A stretch of DNA of 64,000 bases from Durusdinium trenchii (lineage: Eukaryota > Sar > Dinophyceae > Suessiales > Symbiodiniaceae): contig CAXAMN010001447.1 of NCBI GenBank assembly GCA_963970005.1, positions 408,079-472,078 on the forward strand, read 5' to 3'. The notes under the pieces are model-generated. The model was given only the letters and a program-made list of their open reading frames with translations. It did not search any database and was not told the DNA's origin. A program made the position numbers and the translations under genes. Below are positions 53,271 to 64,000 of the stretch, piece after piece; the stretch's first letter is position 1, and each line of letters opens with the position of its first letter.

Positions 53271-54365
53271 TTTAGTAATTCTATCAAATCGTAATAATTT
53301 GATATCATATCACCTGAAACCAAACATTAGACCTTGGCTCATCCGGCTGTTTCGCTTGTGCAGGTGAGTGTCTTCCAAAACCACACCGCCACCGCTGTCG
53401 TGTCGGCTGTTGGAGTGTGGTTCAGGGAGCCAACGGAGCAGGGCCCCTTACAACTCCAATGACGTAGCCAGTGGAAGTTTCTCCAAGGTCCCCCAAGGCC
53501 ACCAAAGAGAACAGGAGAAGTTGTTGAAACTCCTCCAAGGAGGAAACACTAGTGGGTTGAGAGATGATGGCAAAATCCTCAAAAGGTGGTTTAGTAGTGG
53601 ATCCCCATCTAAAAGACATCTTGGGGTGCCAGCGCCATAGAAACCACTGTAGAAGTCGTTGAAACATCCGCTTCTACAAATGTTGAAACCACACTCTCAT
53701 GGAACTCCAAAATGAAGAGCTTAGGTCGACTGCCTGTCCAAACTTCTGGCTGCTTGTTGCCCAAACACCCCTACTTCACGTTTTGCCGGAGGTTCCCGAA
53801 CGCATCCCTGCCTCACCCGAACTTTGATGTTGAAGAGGTTGAAGATACAAACATCGAACAACATTGGGAAGGAAACGTAAAACCAATGAATTAGAGAATC
53901 ATGTTTACGATGTTTAAAACAATAATACACAAGGTTGTCTCTGTATTTCTCGTTTATAGACAGTTCTTTAGTTGAAACACGATGCCTCCCTCAGACCTCT
54001 TAGAAAAATCTCTAGCTTTAGCCTCACCCAATAGGAGCCCTTCGTTAAACGAATTCACACAGGTGTTTCATACGGTTTTGGTTCATGGGGAATGAAATGC
54101 TGGAAATCGTCAACAACTCACCTTTGGAACCAACACACACAAAGAAAGGAACAAAAGATCTGATTCTTCCAGCAGCCCTCAAGCACTTGCTTGAAGCCAC
54201 TACCCGCGGCTCTCAAGTCGGATGACTTCCTTCTGCAAATGAGGATCCACCATTGGGGCTGCAATGTCCGCCCCCATGCGGTACTGGTGGCCTATGTTGG
54301 ATTAGATTAGCTTTCTGGAAAAGGAGGCCAAGCTGGAAAAGGGAGAAGATAGAAGACAAAAAGCA

Positions 54366-54461
54366 CACCCAAACGCTCCATGGGCTGCCATATATGCCGA
54401 TCAGTTGGGGTGGTTTGGGGGGTCAACGTAGGCATATCTGGCATACATGGAGTGTATGGGA
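54366..54461. repeat. Foldback element, family 2 (complete, diverged)
   Basis: CACCCAAACGCTCCATGGGC and right arm CATACATGGAGTGTATGGG. The core GTTGGGGTGGTTTGGGGGGT is in the orientation of the 20.3 kb copy. Confidence 0.78.
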
Positions 54462-57400
54462 CATATACATGGTAAAAGTGTAAAACGAACAAGCCAATGG
54501 CCAAGCAAGCAGGGCGAAGCAATGCCGCCAAGCAATGCCGGCGGCGGTGGTGGTGTTTGCTGGCCGCACACGTTGTATTTTAACATGGAAAACAAACAAA
54601 GAACACCTCGAGACTAATTACATCTAATTACCCAAAGACCCCTGAGAAAAGCATGTTTGCCCAAAAACCTCCTCTCCCTTGGACTTCCAAAGCTCTCCTG
54701 ATTCCAACACCCGCAGAAACCACGCGACCTCGACTTAGGACGAAACCACCTGTGCATCGCCCAGAGACTGGATGAACTCCAACCACACCTTTCCCTACGT
54801 ACGTCCAGTCCGACCCAGGTCCAGTCTCCAGGTCTTTCACCTCCCTTGTGTTCGAAAAGGTCTCCAAAATAGCTAGCTGCAGCTAGCTTTATTGTTACTA
54901 AGAATAGATAAGAATGCTACTATAGTAATAAGGCCAGGAGCCCCCCTCATAGCGTCCTGGTTCCAAGTCCAGTTCATGACCACGCGTCTGACCTGTGAGG
55001 CTCCCCCCGCACCGAGGCAGGTCGGTCAAGGGGTCTTCGACTGACTGGGTTCGAAGAGGACGACAGGGTTCGTCCCTTTTAGTGTGACGCTACTTAGTAG
55101 TATATTGACACTACTAGTATAAATATAGTAAAGCTGACAGGTTACTTAGTAGTATCAATATAGCCACGTGAAGAGGGTCTCAGATTTCTTAGGTGTGCCA
55201 CACGAGCTGGTTGACACTACTCATGTACGTCCAATAGTGACTCCTCATCAAGAAGGCCACGTCTCGCAATCTCTGTACAGCCTGTGGGGTCGCACATATC
55301 TCGGTAGAGCCCCACTGCCATCGCGGCGCAAGAGATACAAAAGCTTGCGGATGAGGCCACTGCCAACAAAAATCCATGCGGATATCGTCTCAGCACTTGG
55401 TCATTCAATATTGTGAGACATCTACTATGACTATGGCATCATCACCAAACGCACATGGGCAAGGGGCTTCGGCATTTGCTCTGTCAGTTGATGAACCAAA
55501 GAACAGCATTAGCAGCTCGGTGAAACATACCTATAGAGCATCCTGTCTGGGTGTCCTGTCTGGAGATCCCTAAGTCGTGGGTTGGGTAGTCCGGGCACCC
55601 ACAGGACAGAGGGTCCTACTGTTGACCGTAGTACTGTATCCATCCAACAATGACCCCCCTGTTGCCCCTGTTTGTCGAGGAAAGCAGTCTTCGAAGGGGC
55701 CATAGATGGGTGAAATTGTGTACTATTGTTGGATAACGAGGGTCATTGAGGCATGATGAAGGGTGTTGGAAGTCACCTGTTCAGAGATCCGTCACTAATC
55801 GCCAACCATCAGTTGGATAGTTGAACTCCTCAGAAAAGACCAAATTCGTCACTTAGTCCGTGCAAAACGTGGCAAAACCTCTCACTGGAACAATCGCTCG
55901 TTCTGCCTCAATTTTGTTATTTCCGTCATTTTGTTGTGCCCATTGTGCCCTGCTTTTGATACCTGGTCCCCCTCAAGTCAACTTAAAGTCCCAAAACCGT
56001 TTGACAACAAAACAAGTCTCTGATCCAAACGAGTCTTGAGCGAAACTAGTCCCACCATTTGGTTTTTGTGAACCCCCCCATCCTCTGGAAGGAGTCTCTG
56101 ATGTTGTTTAAAGAACTCTTGAGTCTGCCCAGATCTGCCCACTCTTCCAACCGATGCCCTCAAATCCGCCCCAACGGCGTCGGAGGCAAGCGCTCACACT
56201 CCAGGCGCCCTGCAGGCGCTCTGCCTTGGAAGTTCGGTGGGGTTTGATTATGTTTTGCAGTGTGCATTCTGATGAGCGCAGGCCTAGACTTCCAGCCATT
56301 TTCAAGCTCTATATACTATACACCATATAAATATAAAATATGTCATGTCATACATCAATTTCATTCTGGTTCTGAGTGATTCACGTCCAAGCACAGAAAT
56401 TCACCCCACACTTTCAAGTTTTACATCAAAACACCACTTCTAAGGAGTCGTTCTTGGGCGTCCCCTTAGACTCCACCCAAGTGAATTGATTTGCCTAGCC
56501 TAAATGACCGTTCGGTCTTGCCAGGGCTGCAGTGAACAGGCAGGTGTATGGTGAGCAAGTTTTTGGCAGAAACCACAACGCTTGGAGCTCCACTTGATTG
56601 ATGGCCATTAAGGATGCTAGAAGCAGGAGCTTAAACGCTGGTGATGCTCAAGGCAGCAAGAAAGGCTGTAAAGAACTCTGGCTGCGGGTCAAAACCCACA
56701 TAATCCCCACAGGAATACAAACGGCACCGAACAATTCAACAAGGCAATCCAGAGCTGAACATGTTCTTCAACTTTGACTCAAATGCGAACACGTGTCAAT
56801 TGGCATCCCTCCCCTCAAATGGTAGAAGTGGATTGAGACTAGTCAATAGCACAATCCCCCCAAAAAGGTGGTTCATTCAAACACCATCAAGACTTTTGGG
56901 TGGACTTATCGTGGATCTCCCACGACCAATGCCAGTCGAGCGACCGCGGCTATGCCTATGCCTGATGCCAAATCACACGGCCCTGCTCCTGGGTGAAGTC
57001 CGACGTCAATCTGGATGAAGGTGGGAATGGTGAGAAACAAATAGGGCCCACGGGTACACCTTGAACTTATTATGGCAAGTCACTATTGGTAGATTTGGGG
57101 CTGAAGAGATTTATATACTCTATACTATACGCGATTCACTCAATGATGGTAGGGGTCCAATTCTCAAAACGGATGTGATTGAGAGTTTCCTGCGTTCCAT
57201 CTTAGCCTGATCTGTTCAATCCAGAATGGTGAGCAACGCTGAGTGCCAGGAGTTTTTAAAGGGATGTTCCGTTTTGAGTTCCCAGAGTGAGTGGATGTTC
57301 TGGGCACCCTAATTAACCTCCATGGATCTCTCCCTGTTCCTCCATGGAGCTGCTGGTGCGTCATTACCTCTGTCGCTGTTCCAGGGAACTCGTCCATCAA

Positions 57401-58106
57401 CGATCGGGTTTGTGTCCAAACGCGAGCCTTTCCACCGCGTTGGCTAACCGCGTTGGCGTGCGTTTCTTGTATCTAACAGGTGTCCACTGTTACCACTAGC
57501 CCTAGCAGGTACCGACCACTGATAGTAGCCCTGCTGGTCTTCTTTGGGCAAATCAAATCAATTCACTATTCTGCGACAAAACCTCCCATTCACCCCTCAT
57601 TTCACCCCTCCCAGGTAGATGACAAAAACATGCAAAAACCTCTTTTTGCCCCGCGACTCGAGGCGACTGGTCTAAGGCAACTCGTCTACATGAAAGGCTC
57701 GTGAGTTCGGACTCGGCAGACTCTGACTGCACTCTCCATGTGACTCTGTGGACTCTCCGAGTGGCTAAAGTGGTCTTTCCCAGCAAGGTCTTCTGGTCCA
57801 CCTCGGGTTCTGGATCAGGTCTCCCGTGGTCCTGGGGACCTTCGTTGACAACGAAGAAAGGACGCAGCAAGTTGATACCAGTTGTCATAATAACTATGGT
57901 TGATACCAGTTGACTCAGCAATGTCCAAGGAAAGGTTCCTTTCAGCAAGAGTATTCTACAGGTAGTGGCCATCTTTTGGGGGGAGATGTGCAAGCTCCAT
58001 ATGGGTTTAGTCATCTGCGCAAAGAGCCCGTCCCCCCAAAATACAACTGCCCCAATACAACTGCCCTTGAAAAGGAAACATAACAAACAACAAACCATCA
58101 CCAGAA

Positions 58107-58155
58107 CATGTCATGGAAATGCATGGCATGGCCATGCATGGCCCCTTGGATGAAC
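58107..58155. repeat. Foldback element, family 1 (core only)
   Basis: CATGGCATGGCCATGCATGG and CCCCTTGGATGAACAT resemble the core of the 50.36 kb copy. The arms are missing. Confidence 0.5.
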
Positions 58156-58572
58156 ATAGTTTCTTCTACATAAACCTCGGTGCTTCTACAAAGGACCTAT
58201 GATTTCATTCTCGGCCCACTCTTATTTCCTTTACACCCCGGACCTTGTACTCTGATGACACAGGTGAGTACGGACACAAGTGACTGAGTCGAGGTGACAG
58301 GAGATCCAGGTCCAATGAAGCAAGCAAGCTATACTCTCCAGGTGACACAGGTCCAGGTCTCATCATATTGATGCCACCCATCCTCGTCGTCGAGAACGAC
58401 TCGAACGGTCGTTCGACCGACGGTTGTGCGCTTCATGGCAGGCGGATCTGGACACCCCGGGGGCACCATGCTTGACCACCCGATCGATACTTGCACACAC
58501 GTGTCCCAAGCCACACACGTCCCGGACCTTCCGTGTCAGGGGGTACCGGGCCGTACCGGGGGTGTGAAAAAT

Positions 58573-59771
58573 GAACAGTTGTTGAGGATTTCAACCCTTT
58601 GGCGCCCGTGACTTCGTGGTGGACTGACGGTTCTGTGTTTTGGCCTCATGTTTTCTGGCTTTCGGCTGGGGGCTTCTCCATTGTCAATGAACGACAGCAA
58701 GAAGTCTATGGTGGACATGTTCATCATTTGCACATTTCGTCATACACCACCGAACTCTGGGCCATTGTTACAGCCATTCACAAGTGTTCTGGTCCAACGG
58801 AAGTTTTCACGGATTGTCAGACGATTGTGGATCAATTCGCCCAGTTGAGAGCTCAAGGCTCTGCGCAAGACAGCTGGTCCCACTTATCCTGGTGGCAAGC
58901 GGCGAACAATAGGTTGACGGATTTGCTTAGAAGGCATTCTGATCCTTTTGTTGTGTCTTGGGTTCCTTCTCACCTGTATGAACACCTCCCGGAGACTTAT
59001 ATCACCACGGAGATGGCTTCTGCAAAGAATACTGAGATCAGACACATTGTTGGCAACCGATATGCTGACAAATTTGCCAAGTACCACGCCTTCCAAGCCA
59101 CCAGCGTGAGTCCAGATGACGAACACATGTTGAAGACCAGCATTGTTCGTAGACAGGATTGGCTGACACAGTTGAAACTTGATATCGCCTCACTCCAGAA
59201 AATCGACCAAGACAATAAACTCGAGGCTCGCTTAGCAGCTGAAGAAGCTTCAGAAGATGTTTTTGTTCTTTTTCCTCAATGGAACTGGGGCGCTCAGATC
59301 CAGGACTTCCCATGGACTCCAACGTATGTTTTTAGTGCAGCGACTATTCCTCCTCAATGGTCCTGCAAACCTCAGGATTGGAAAGTTTTGGGCTCGTTTT
59401 TCGAATGTCAACATTGGCGGCTCGCGGAGGATGCGGTCACCTCTTATGTAGAGTTGGCTGTGGTGTTTTTCTTGCAGGGCTTCCGGCTACCTTCGCAGGA
59501 TACTTCCATTCACACTTTCCGTGACCTCACAACTGAAGTCCGCCAGTTTGTCACCCAGGTTCGTGGTGTTTCGGGCACTTCTTTCATTCCTGGCTGTCAC
59601 AACCGACATCGAAATAAAAGCATTGGGAAGTCTTTACCGAACGGCACGATCGACGGAGCTGAGATCTTCATGACTCACGACATTAGAGTTCGCTTTGCTC
59701 GCATCCTTGCGGGTGTTTCCACGGCTCGGTTGCAAGCGTGGGCCTTCACTTTAGACAGCGCTGAGGCTTAA
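58573..59771 (+). CDS. 5'-truncated non-LTR element: RNase H plus C-terminal domain
   Basis: About 399 codons uninterrupted, opening after a TGA just before 58573. No ATG precedes the first catalytic motif, so it cannot start normally by itself. RNase H occupies residues about 15-180: WWTDGSVFW (Asp), TTELWAIVTAI (Glu), VFTDCQTIV (Asp), VVSWVPSH and HIVGNRYADKFAK (Asp); all four catalytic residues are intact. A charged linker follows, then a C-terminal domain of about 150 residues with WKVLGSFFECQHW and SYVELAVVFFLQGFRLPS, shared with the giant element. It ends RLQAWAFTLDSAEA and TAA. RT and zinc motif are absent upstream, as expected from incomplete reverse transcription (5' truncation). It lies on the opposite strand from the giant element and differs too much to be a copy of it. 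A domesticated exon is a less likely alternative. Confidence 0.85.
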
Positions 59772-62700
59772 TTCGGGGTTCACATGTGAAATCATATGTG
59801 TGGAGGATGCCAGGCAGAATGCCCGGTATGCCAGACGAGACTCACTCGCCGCGACAGGAAGAACAGAATAGACCAACCTTCCCCCCAAAAACTGACTGGT
59901 GCGACTCGTAGGGAATAAGGGAATCCATCGCCCCCAATAGGGATTCTGGATCCCACCCTCAGCCACCCTGCGAGACCGTCGCACCGGTCAGAAAAAGAAC
60001 TGCAGGTCGGTTTGGAGCTCCAGGTTTGGACTCACCATGTCGAGTTCAGCAGTGCGGTGCCAATGAAATGGTTCCGGCTGACGGGTCCCTCAAAACCAAC
60101 TAGTTGGACACCCAAAACCCCTTGCATCGGTTCGCGTCTGATCCCCTATTTGTAACACTTCAAAGGGCCATAGCTTCTATGGCCCACAAAACCGTGATTG
60201 GGCCTTTTCACCACCCATCTGTCAAAACTGCCTCAGGAACGTCAGAGGATCCAAAGAAAAGTCCGCTCAAAAAACACAATTTGCATTCTGCCGTCCACTC
60301 TGCAATCATTTCTGAGTGACTGTTTTAGTGTGGACACTCCCTTTCACATCCTTTTCTCACCCCTCACAATCCCTCCAATTCTCCTTCTCCTTTTCTTTCT
60401 CGAATATCAAAACCACCTTTTAGCGGCACCTCCACATACCTCCACCCCACCGTCTATCCCACCCCGCTGACGTCTGATCTCCAACCTCTCTCTGTCAAAG
60501 CGTCTGCGCCACAACCCCAAGACGTCGCTCCGGACAGGAGCTTCGTGATCTTCGCCGGGTCCGCACCCGGATGCCCTGCGCCCGACCCACCGAGGCTCCG
60601 CTCTCGCTCTCGGCGCTCGCACGAGGACGGAGCAAAGGCGTCGGTTGACCGATGTAAACCAGTACAGCCATCGGTTGTTGGGATGATCTCTATCTGTTTG
60701 GTGGAAAGATCTTGACGAAAATCATCCTACCCAAAGTAGAGGCAAGACAATCCAGGCAAGAAGTCTAAGAAATATACAGTATACCAATCGTTTTAAATCG
60801 TTTTAAGTAAAAACATTGACATGTCACTGTCTGGGACTTCTCATGTCTTTTCTTGGTTCCTTTTGGTGAAGGAGATTTACCATAAACCCAGGGGAAGTGA
60901 TGTTGGACAAAAGACCACGGATGGGATCTGGAAAGATGAGAAGGGTCAGGAGAATCAGTTTTGAGACTTATACAGTCAAAAAACAAAGATTTATGAATCC
61001 CCCCTCTTAGGGCATCAAATGTTTGTCAACACACACTGGTGGCATCAAATGTTGAGTAACAGTGAGTCTTGGCACCTTCGTTGCTCCAATCTTCAGAAGT
61101 GTCCAAGAAAAATACCAGTGTTGTGTTGACAAAAAAAAATCAACCAATTCCCCTCATGTTCAGTCTGCTTTCCTTTACAAACACAAAAAACTTCTTAAAG
61201 TCTGGGCTATCCCTGCATTCAAGAGTCCCCATCCGCACTGCCCGCGGCCGGTTTTGACGAACGCTAGGTTTGATCTTCGATGGGGGGTTGTCCCCCGTCT
61301 ATCATTAACATGAAAGCTAAGGACATACAAGCTAGTTACAGTGGTTTGAAAGGTTCGATGGCACAAGTTACCCCAAGATAGGCGGTTTATATGGAGCCAT
61401 ATGGAGCCCCATATAAGACATGTAAGAGACATCTTAGGCTTTGTGCCATCTACTCTGAAACCACTGTTTTCCCCCCATGACCGTGTGCTTTGCTCAAGAA
61501 CTTTAACGTCCAAACATATCCATTGGACCGAAAGCGGGAGTTCCCCACCCCAGCTGACCACAGCGTGAGCACAGCATGAGCACAGCGCCTATGAGATGGT
61601 AGTGGAAGAGCTCCAGCCAATTCATGCTGGAAGGCATGAAATACCTTGGACACAGAAGACCACGACCCCTCACAGGTGCTCGCAATTGGCTTGACCACCG
61701 GTTTGGATGAATCCAACTGGAAGATGTTCCTGTTGCAGCCGGGCAAAGGCAATTTAGACCATTTCAGCTGGGTTTCAGCATACCCATGTTGTAGGTGCAC
61801 TGTATACATCTAGATAGCATACATCAGAGCTTTTTTTGTGGCTGGTTTCCATCTTTCGGGACGATCTATATATACAATGTAGGTCTATGTGGGTCTATGT
61901 GCCAATGCAGGCCTCTGGGTCCATATACATGAAGCCTAGGGGCTGGATTCCATTCGTGCAAGCAAGATCAAGTAAGTGGGTATGAAACATACCAGGACCA
62001 TCCAAGGGGTCTCCAATGGACTACCCCACACTACCTATAGGCTTCCATTGGGCACCCCTTGGATGGTCCAGGTAGGCAAACCTGGTTTTGAGTTCCAGTG
62101 GAGCGGCTCGCCCAGCTTCAACTCGTGGGAAGGCATCTCAGCGATCATCTCCTCAGCGAACTGGGTGCAAGACACCAAAAGAAATCAACGAGCCACATCG
62201 AACTCCTTGATGTTGGAGTTCAAGTTCACGGCTATACTGGAACATAGGATCCTTAAGCACTTCCTTATAAGCTCTATCTGTCTCATTCGAATGGCTATTT
62301 CAAGCTCACTCAAGTTCAGGAGCAATCCGACGCCCGTGAGCTGTGTGAGCAAGCAAAGTACTGTGCGTGCGATCCGTCAGGGTGGGGCCAGGCCGGTCTG
62401 AGAGAGTCGAGAGGAAGCTCCCAAAAGCTGCCAAGGCCAGCTGTCAAGCAGAAACACCAGGATCTGTGACCCAACGTGACGGAACTTGAAGGTTTTGTGA
62501 CCCAACTGACCCAGCTGGGACATCTGGGGAGGCTTAAGTGATGCTCAAACTCAACGATTTAAAGGGTCACACTGAAGAACCAGGCAGTCGAACAAACAGA
62601 ATGAGCTTCGGAAAATATCCTTTCTCGACTGGCAAATGAAAAGACATCCTCATGCCTTGTGGCGCGGCGGCTCCCCAACAAAACCACTCGAGTTGTCGGA

Positions 62701-64000
62701 GCAAAGATGCAGGCGAGCATCGTCCGAAGATGCCTGAGGATACGGCTGGGTGTCAGGCTTGGAGTGTTTATGGCAGTACGACAGGACAACAGTGCAGGTG
62801 GTTCAGGATGTTTATATTTGAGGTACATGCGTTTGTTATGAAGAACATGCATTGGAGTGTTTGAGGAAGGAATCATCCACCACCGCCCAGAAACTCATAC
62901 GTACAGTCTATATTTAGTGGGTTGAAGGTCATGAGGGTCATGAGGGTTCGTTGGGCTGTATCATTGTATCATGTCTTCTGTTTACAGTACTCCTAGTCTT
63001 TGTTGGACACCTGATGTGTTTTTTTTTGTTTGTTTTTCGAACTTTCAGAAGACAATTGAGTGTTCAGGTCCCAACAACTCTCGAAGCACACGGCCCGAAG
63101 ATAAAACCACAATGATCAGGCCTTCGCGGGTAAAATCTTCACCTTCTGCACATTCTCTGCCTACCCTTCCAGCTTCGTTGAAACGTACGAGACTCCCGCA
63201 AACGTCGTTGTGATTCGGTTTCTCGTACTTCTCCCGAGCTTGGTCCGAGAAACAAGAAACACTTGTCAAAAAAGTTCAACAACACAGTGAAGGAGAAAAG
63301 AAGTAATACAAAATACTGTGATACAAATTCCTGAATACATTCACTGTCAAATCTTGTGGCGTCTTCTACCTCCCAAAGCACAGCACTTGTGCAGGTGTTG
63401 ATCAGTAGGAACCAATGAGTGATTCGTCACTTCCCTCTCAGCTCATTCTCCACTGCCACCGTGGCCTGACGCAACCAACTGATCGACCAAGTTCAGCGTG
63501 CCTGCAGCGCTCTCTCTTCCTCACTGATGGGCTCCTCCACCTTTGCCCTCATCCGCACGTGCCCCTCCTGCGGCGCGCGGAACGGTGTCGTCAGGCGGGG
63601 CGGGGCATGGAGTCTGGTCGTTTTCAGCCGTGGGGCAGCTGAGCTTCTGCAGCTTTCAATTGAGATGAGCTGAGCTCCAAAGGCACCAGGGAGAACCACG
63701 ATGGCACCATAGGCTCAATGGATGGCAGCATCCAATTGAACCAGTCAAGTCTACTTGAAAACCCTGGTGCACATGAAGGGCACCAGATTCTAAGCCTGCT
63801 CTGCTTATATAAAAGCAACATTGTCCAGACCCAATGCTTTCTTTCCAGCTCAATTCAGGACCTATAGTAGATGCCCAAAGGCTCATTTGGCCTCTCATAG
63901 CTCGGGTTTTGACCCTCGCAACGTCGTTTCTGTGATCTCAGGTCCATGTAGCAGTTGGTTCGGGTCCAGCTGCTGGGTGAAATACAGAAGTTCTGCCCAA
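59772..64000. other. No recognisable gene
   Basis: Downstream of the truncated RNase H element. No poly(A) tail or target-site duplication is evident after 59771. Contains the foldback at 61.99 kb only. Confidence 0.55.
61990..62073. repeat. Foldback with CCATCCAAGGGGT arms
   Basis: TACCAGGACCATCCAAGGGG continuing to CTCCAATGGA pairs with TCCATTGGGCACCCCTTGGA continuing to TGGTCCAGGTA: arms of about 30 bases with a few differences, around a 22-base centre. Confidence 0.85.

Larger units (their letters stand above)
48054..58572. other. No recognisable gene; repeat-rich spacer
   Basis: Upstream flank of the AT-rich ORF and the giant element. Holds family 1 and 2 copies, the 51.2 kb foldback, the perfect hairpin at 53.24 kb and TACTTAGTAGTAT direct repeats near 55.09 and 55.14 kb. 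No promoter for the element could be defined. Confidence 0.55.

Overview
This window looks like nuclear DNA of a dinoflagellate, most likely a Symbiodiniaceae-like or related alga. The evidence is indirect. There is no bacterial gene density, operon structure or ribosome-binding-site logic, and more than 45 kb contains no recognisable host gene. The DNA is crowded with short foldback (inverted-repeat) elements. The only long convincing coding capacity belongs to retroelements of a style known from dinoflagellates: a non-LTR reverse transcriptase with an APE-like endonuclease, RNase H and a fused cytosine-5 DNA methyltransferase. The genus is inference; no rRNA or spliced-leader marker gene was found.

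Layout. Positions 1-33.1 kb are gene-poor, with foldback elements, dispersed repeats and microsatellites. From 33.13 to 45.86 kb, on the minus strand, lies a giant non-LTR retroelement of about 12.7 kb of coding sequence. In its own 5'->3' direction (descending coordinates) it encodes: a PPP-repeat protein with a Ulp1-like half domain; a second, better Ulp1/C48-like domain fused to a complete C5 cytosine methyltransferase; a long ORF1-like region of unknown function ending in a coiled coil; then, after a real stop at 38804-38806, an APE-type endonuclease preceded by an NPGP motif, a reverse transcriptase with a CCHC-like zinc motif, an RNase H, and a C-terminal domain. Directly upstream (45857-48054, same strand) is a distinctly AT-rich coding stretch of about 730 codons with no recognised family. 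It carries weak RNA-polymerase-like motifs and may be an endogenised RNA-virus fragment.

The element is broken by about a dozen single-base frame changes, several at homopolymer runs. Almost no frame-independent nonsense codons occur through the recognisable domains. That pattern fits a recent copy with indel-type sequencing or assembly errors, or very young decay, better than old neutral decay. If the frames are real, the copy is dead.

Positions 48.06-58.57 kb are again gene-poor with foldback elements. At 58573-59771 (plus strand) there is an uninterrupted RNase H plus C-terminal domain of a related but different non-LTR element, lacking RT and lacking an ATG, as expected for a 5'-truncated insertion. 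From 59.8 to 64 kb no gene is recognised.

At least four families of short foldback (MITE-like) elements were found by reading both strands. They account for many of the spurious short open frames.
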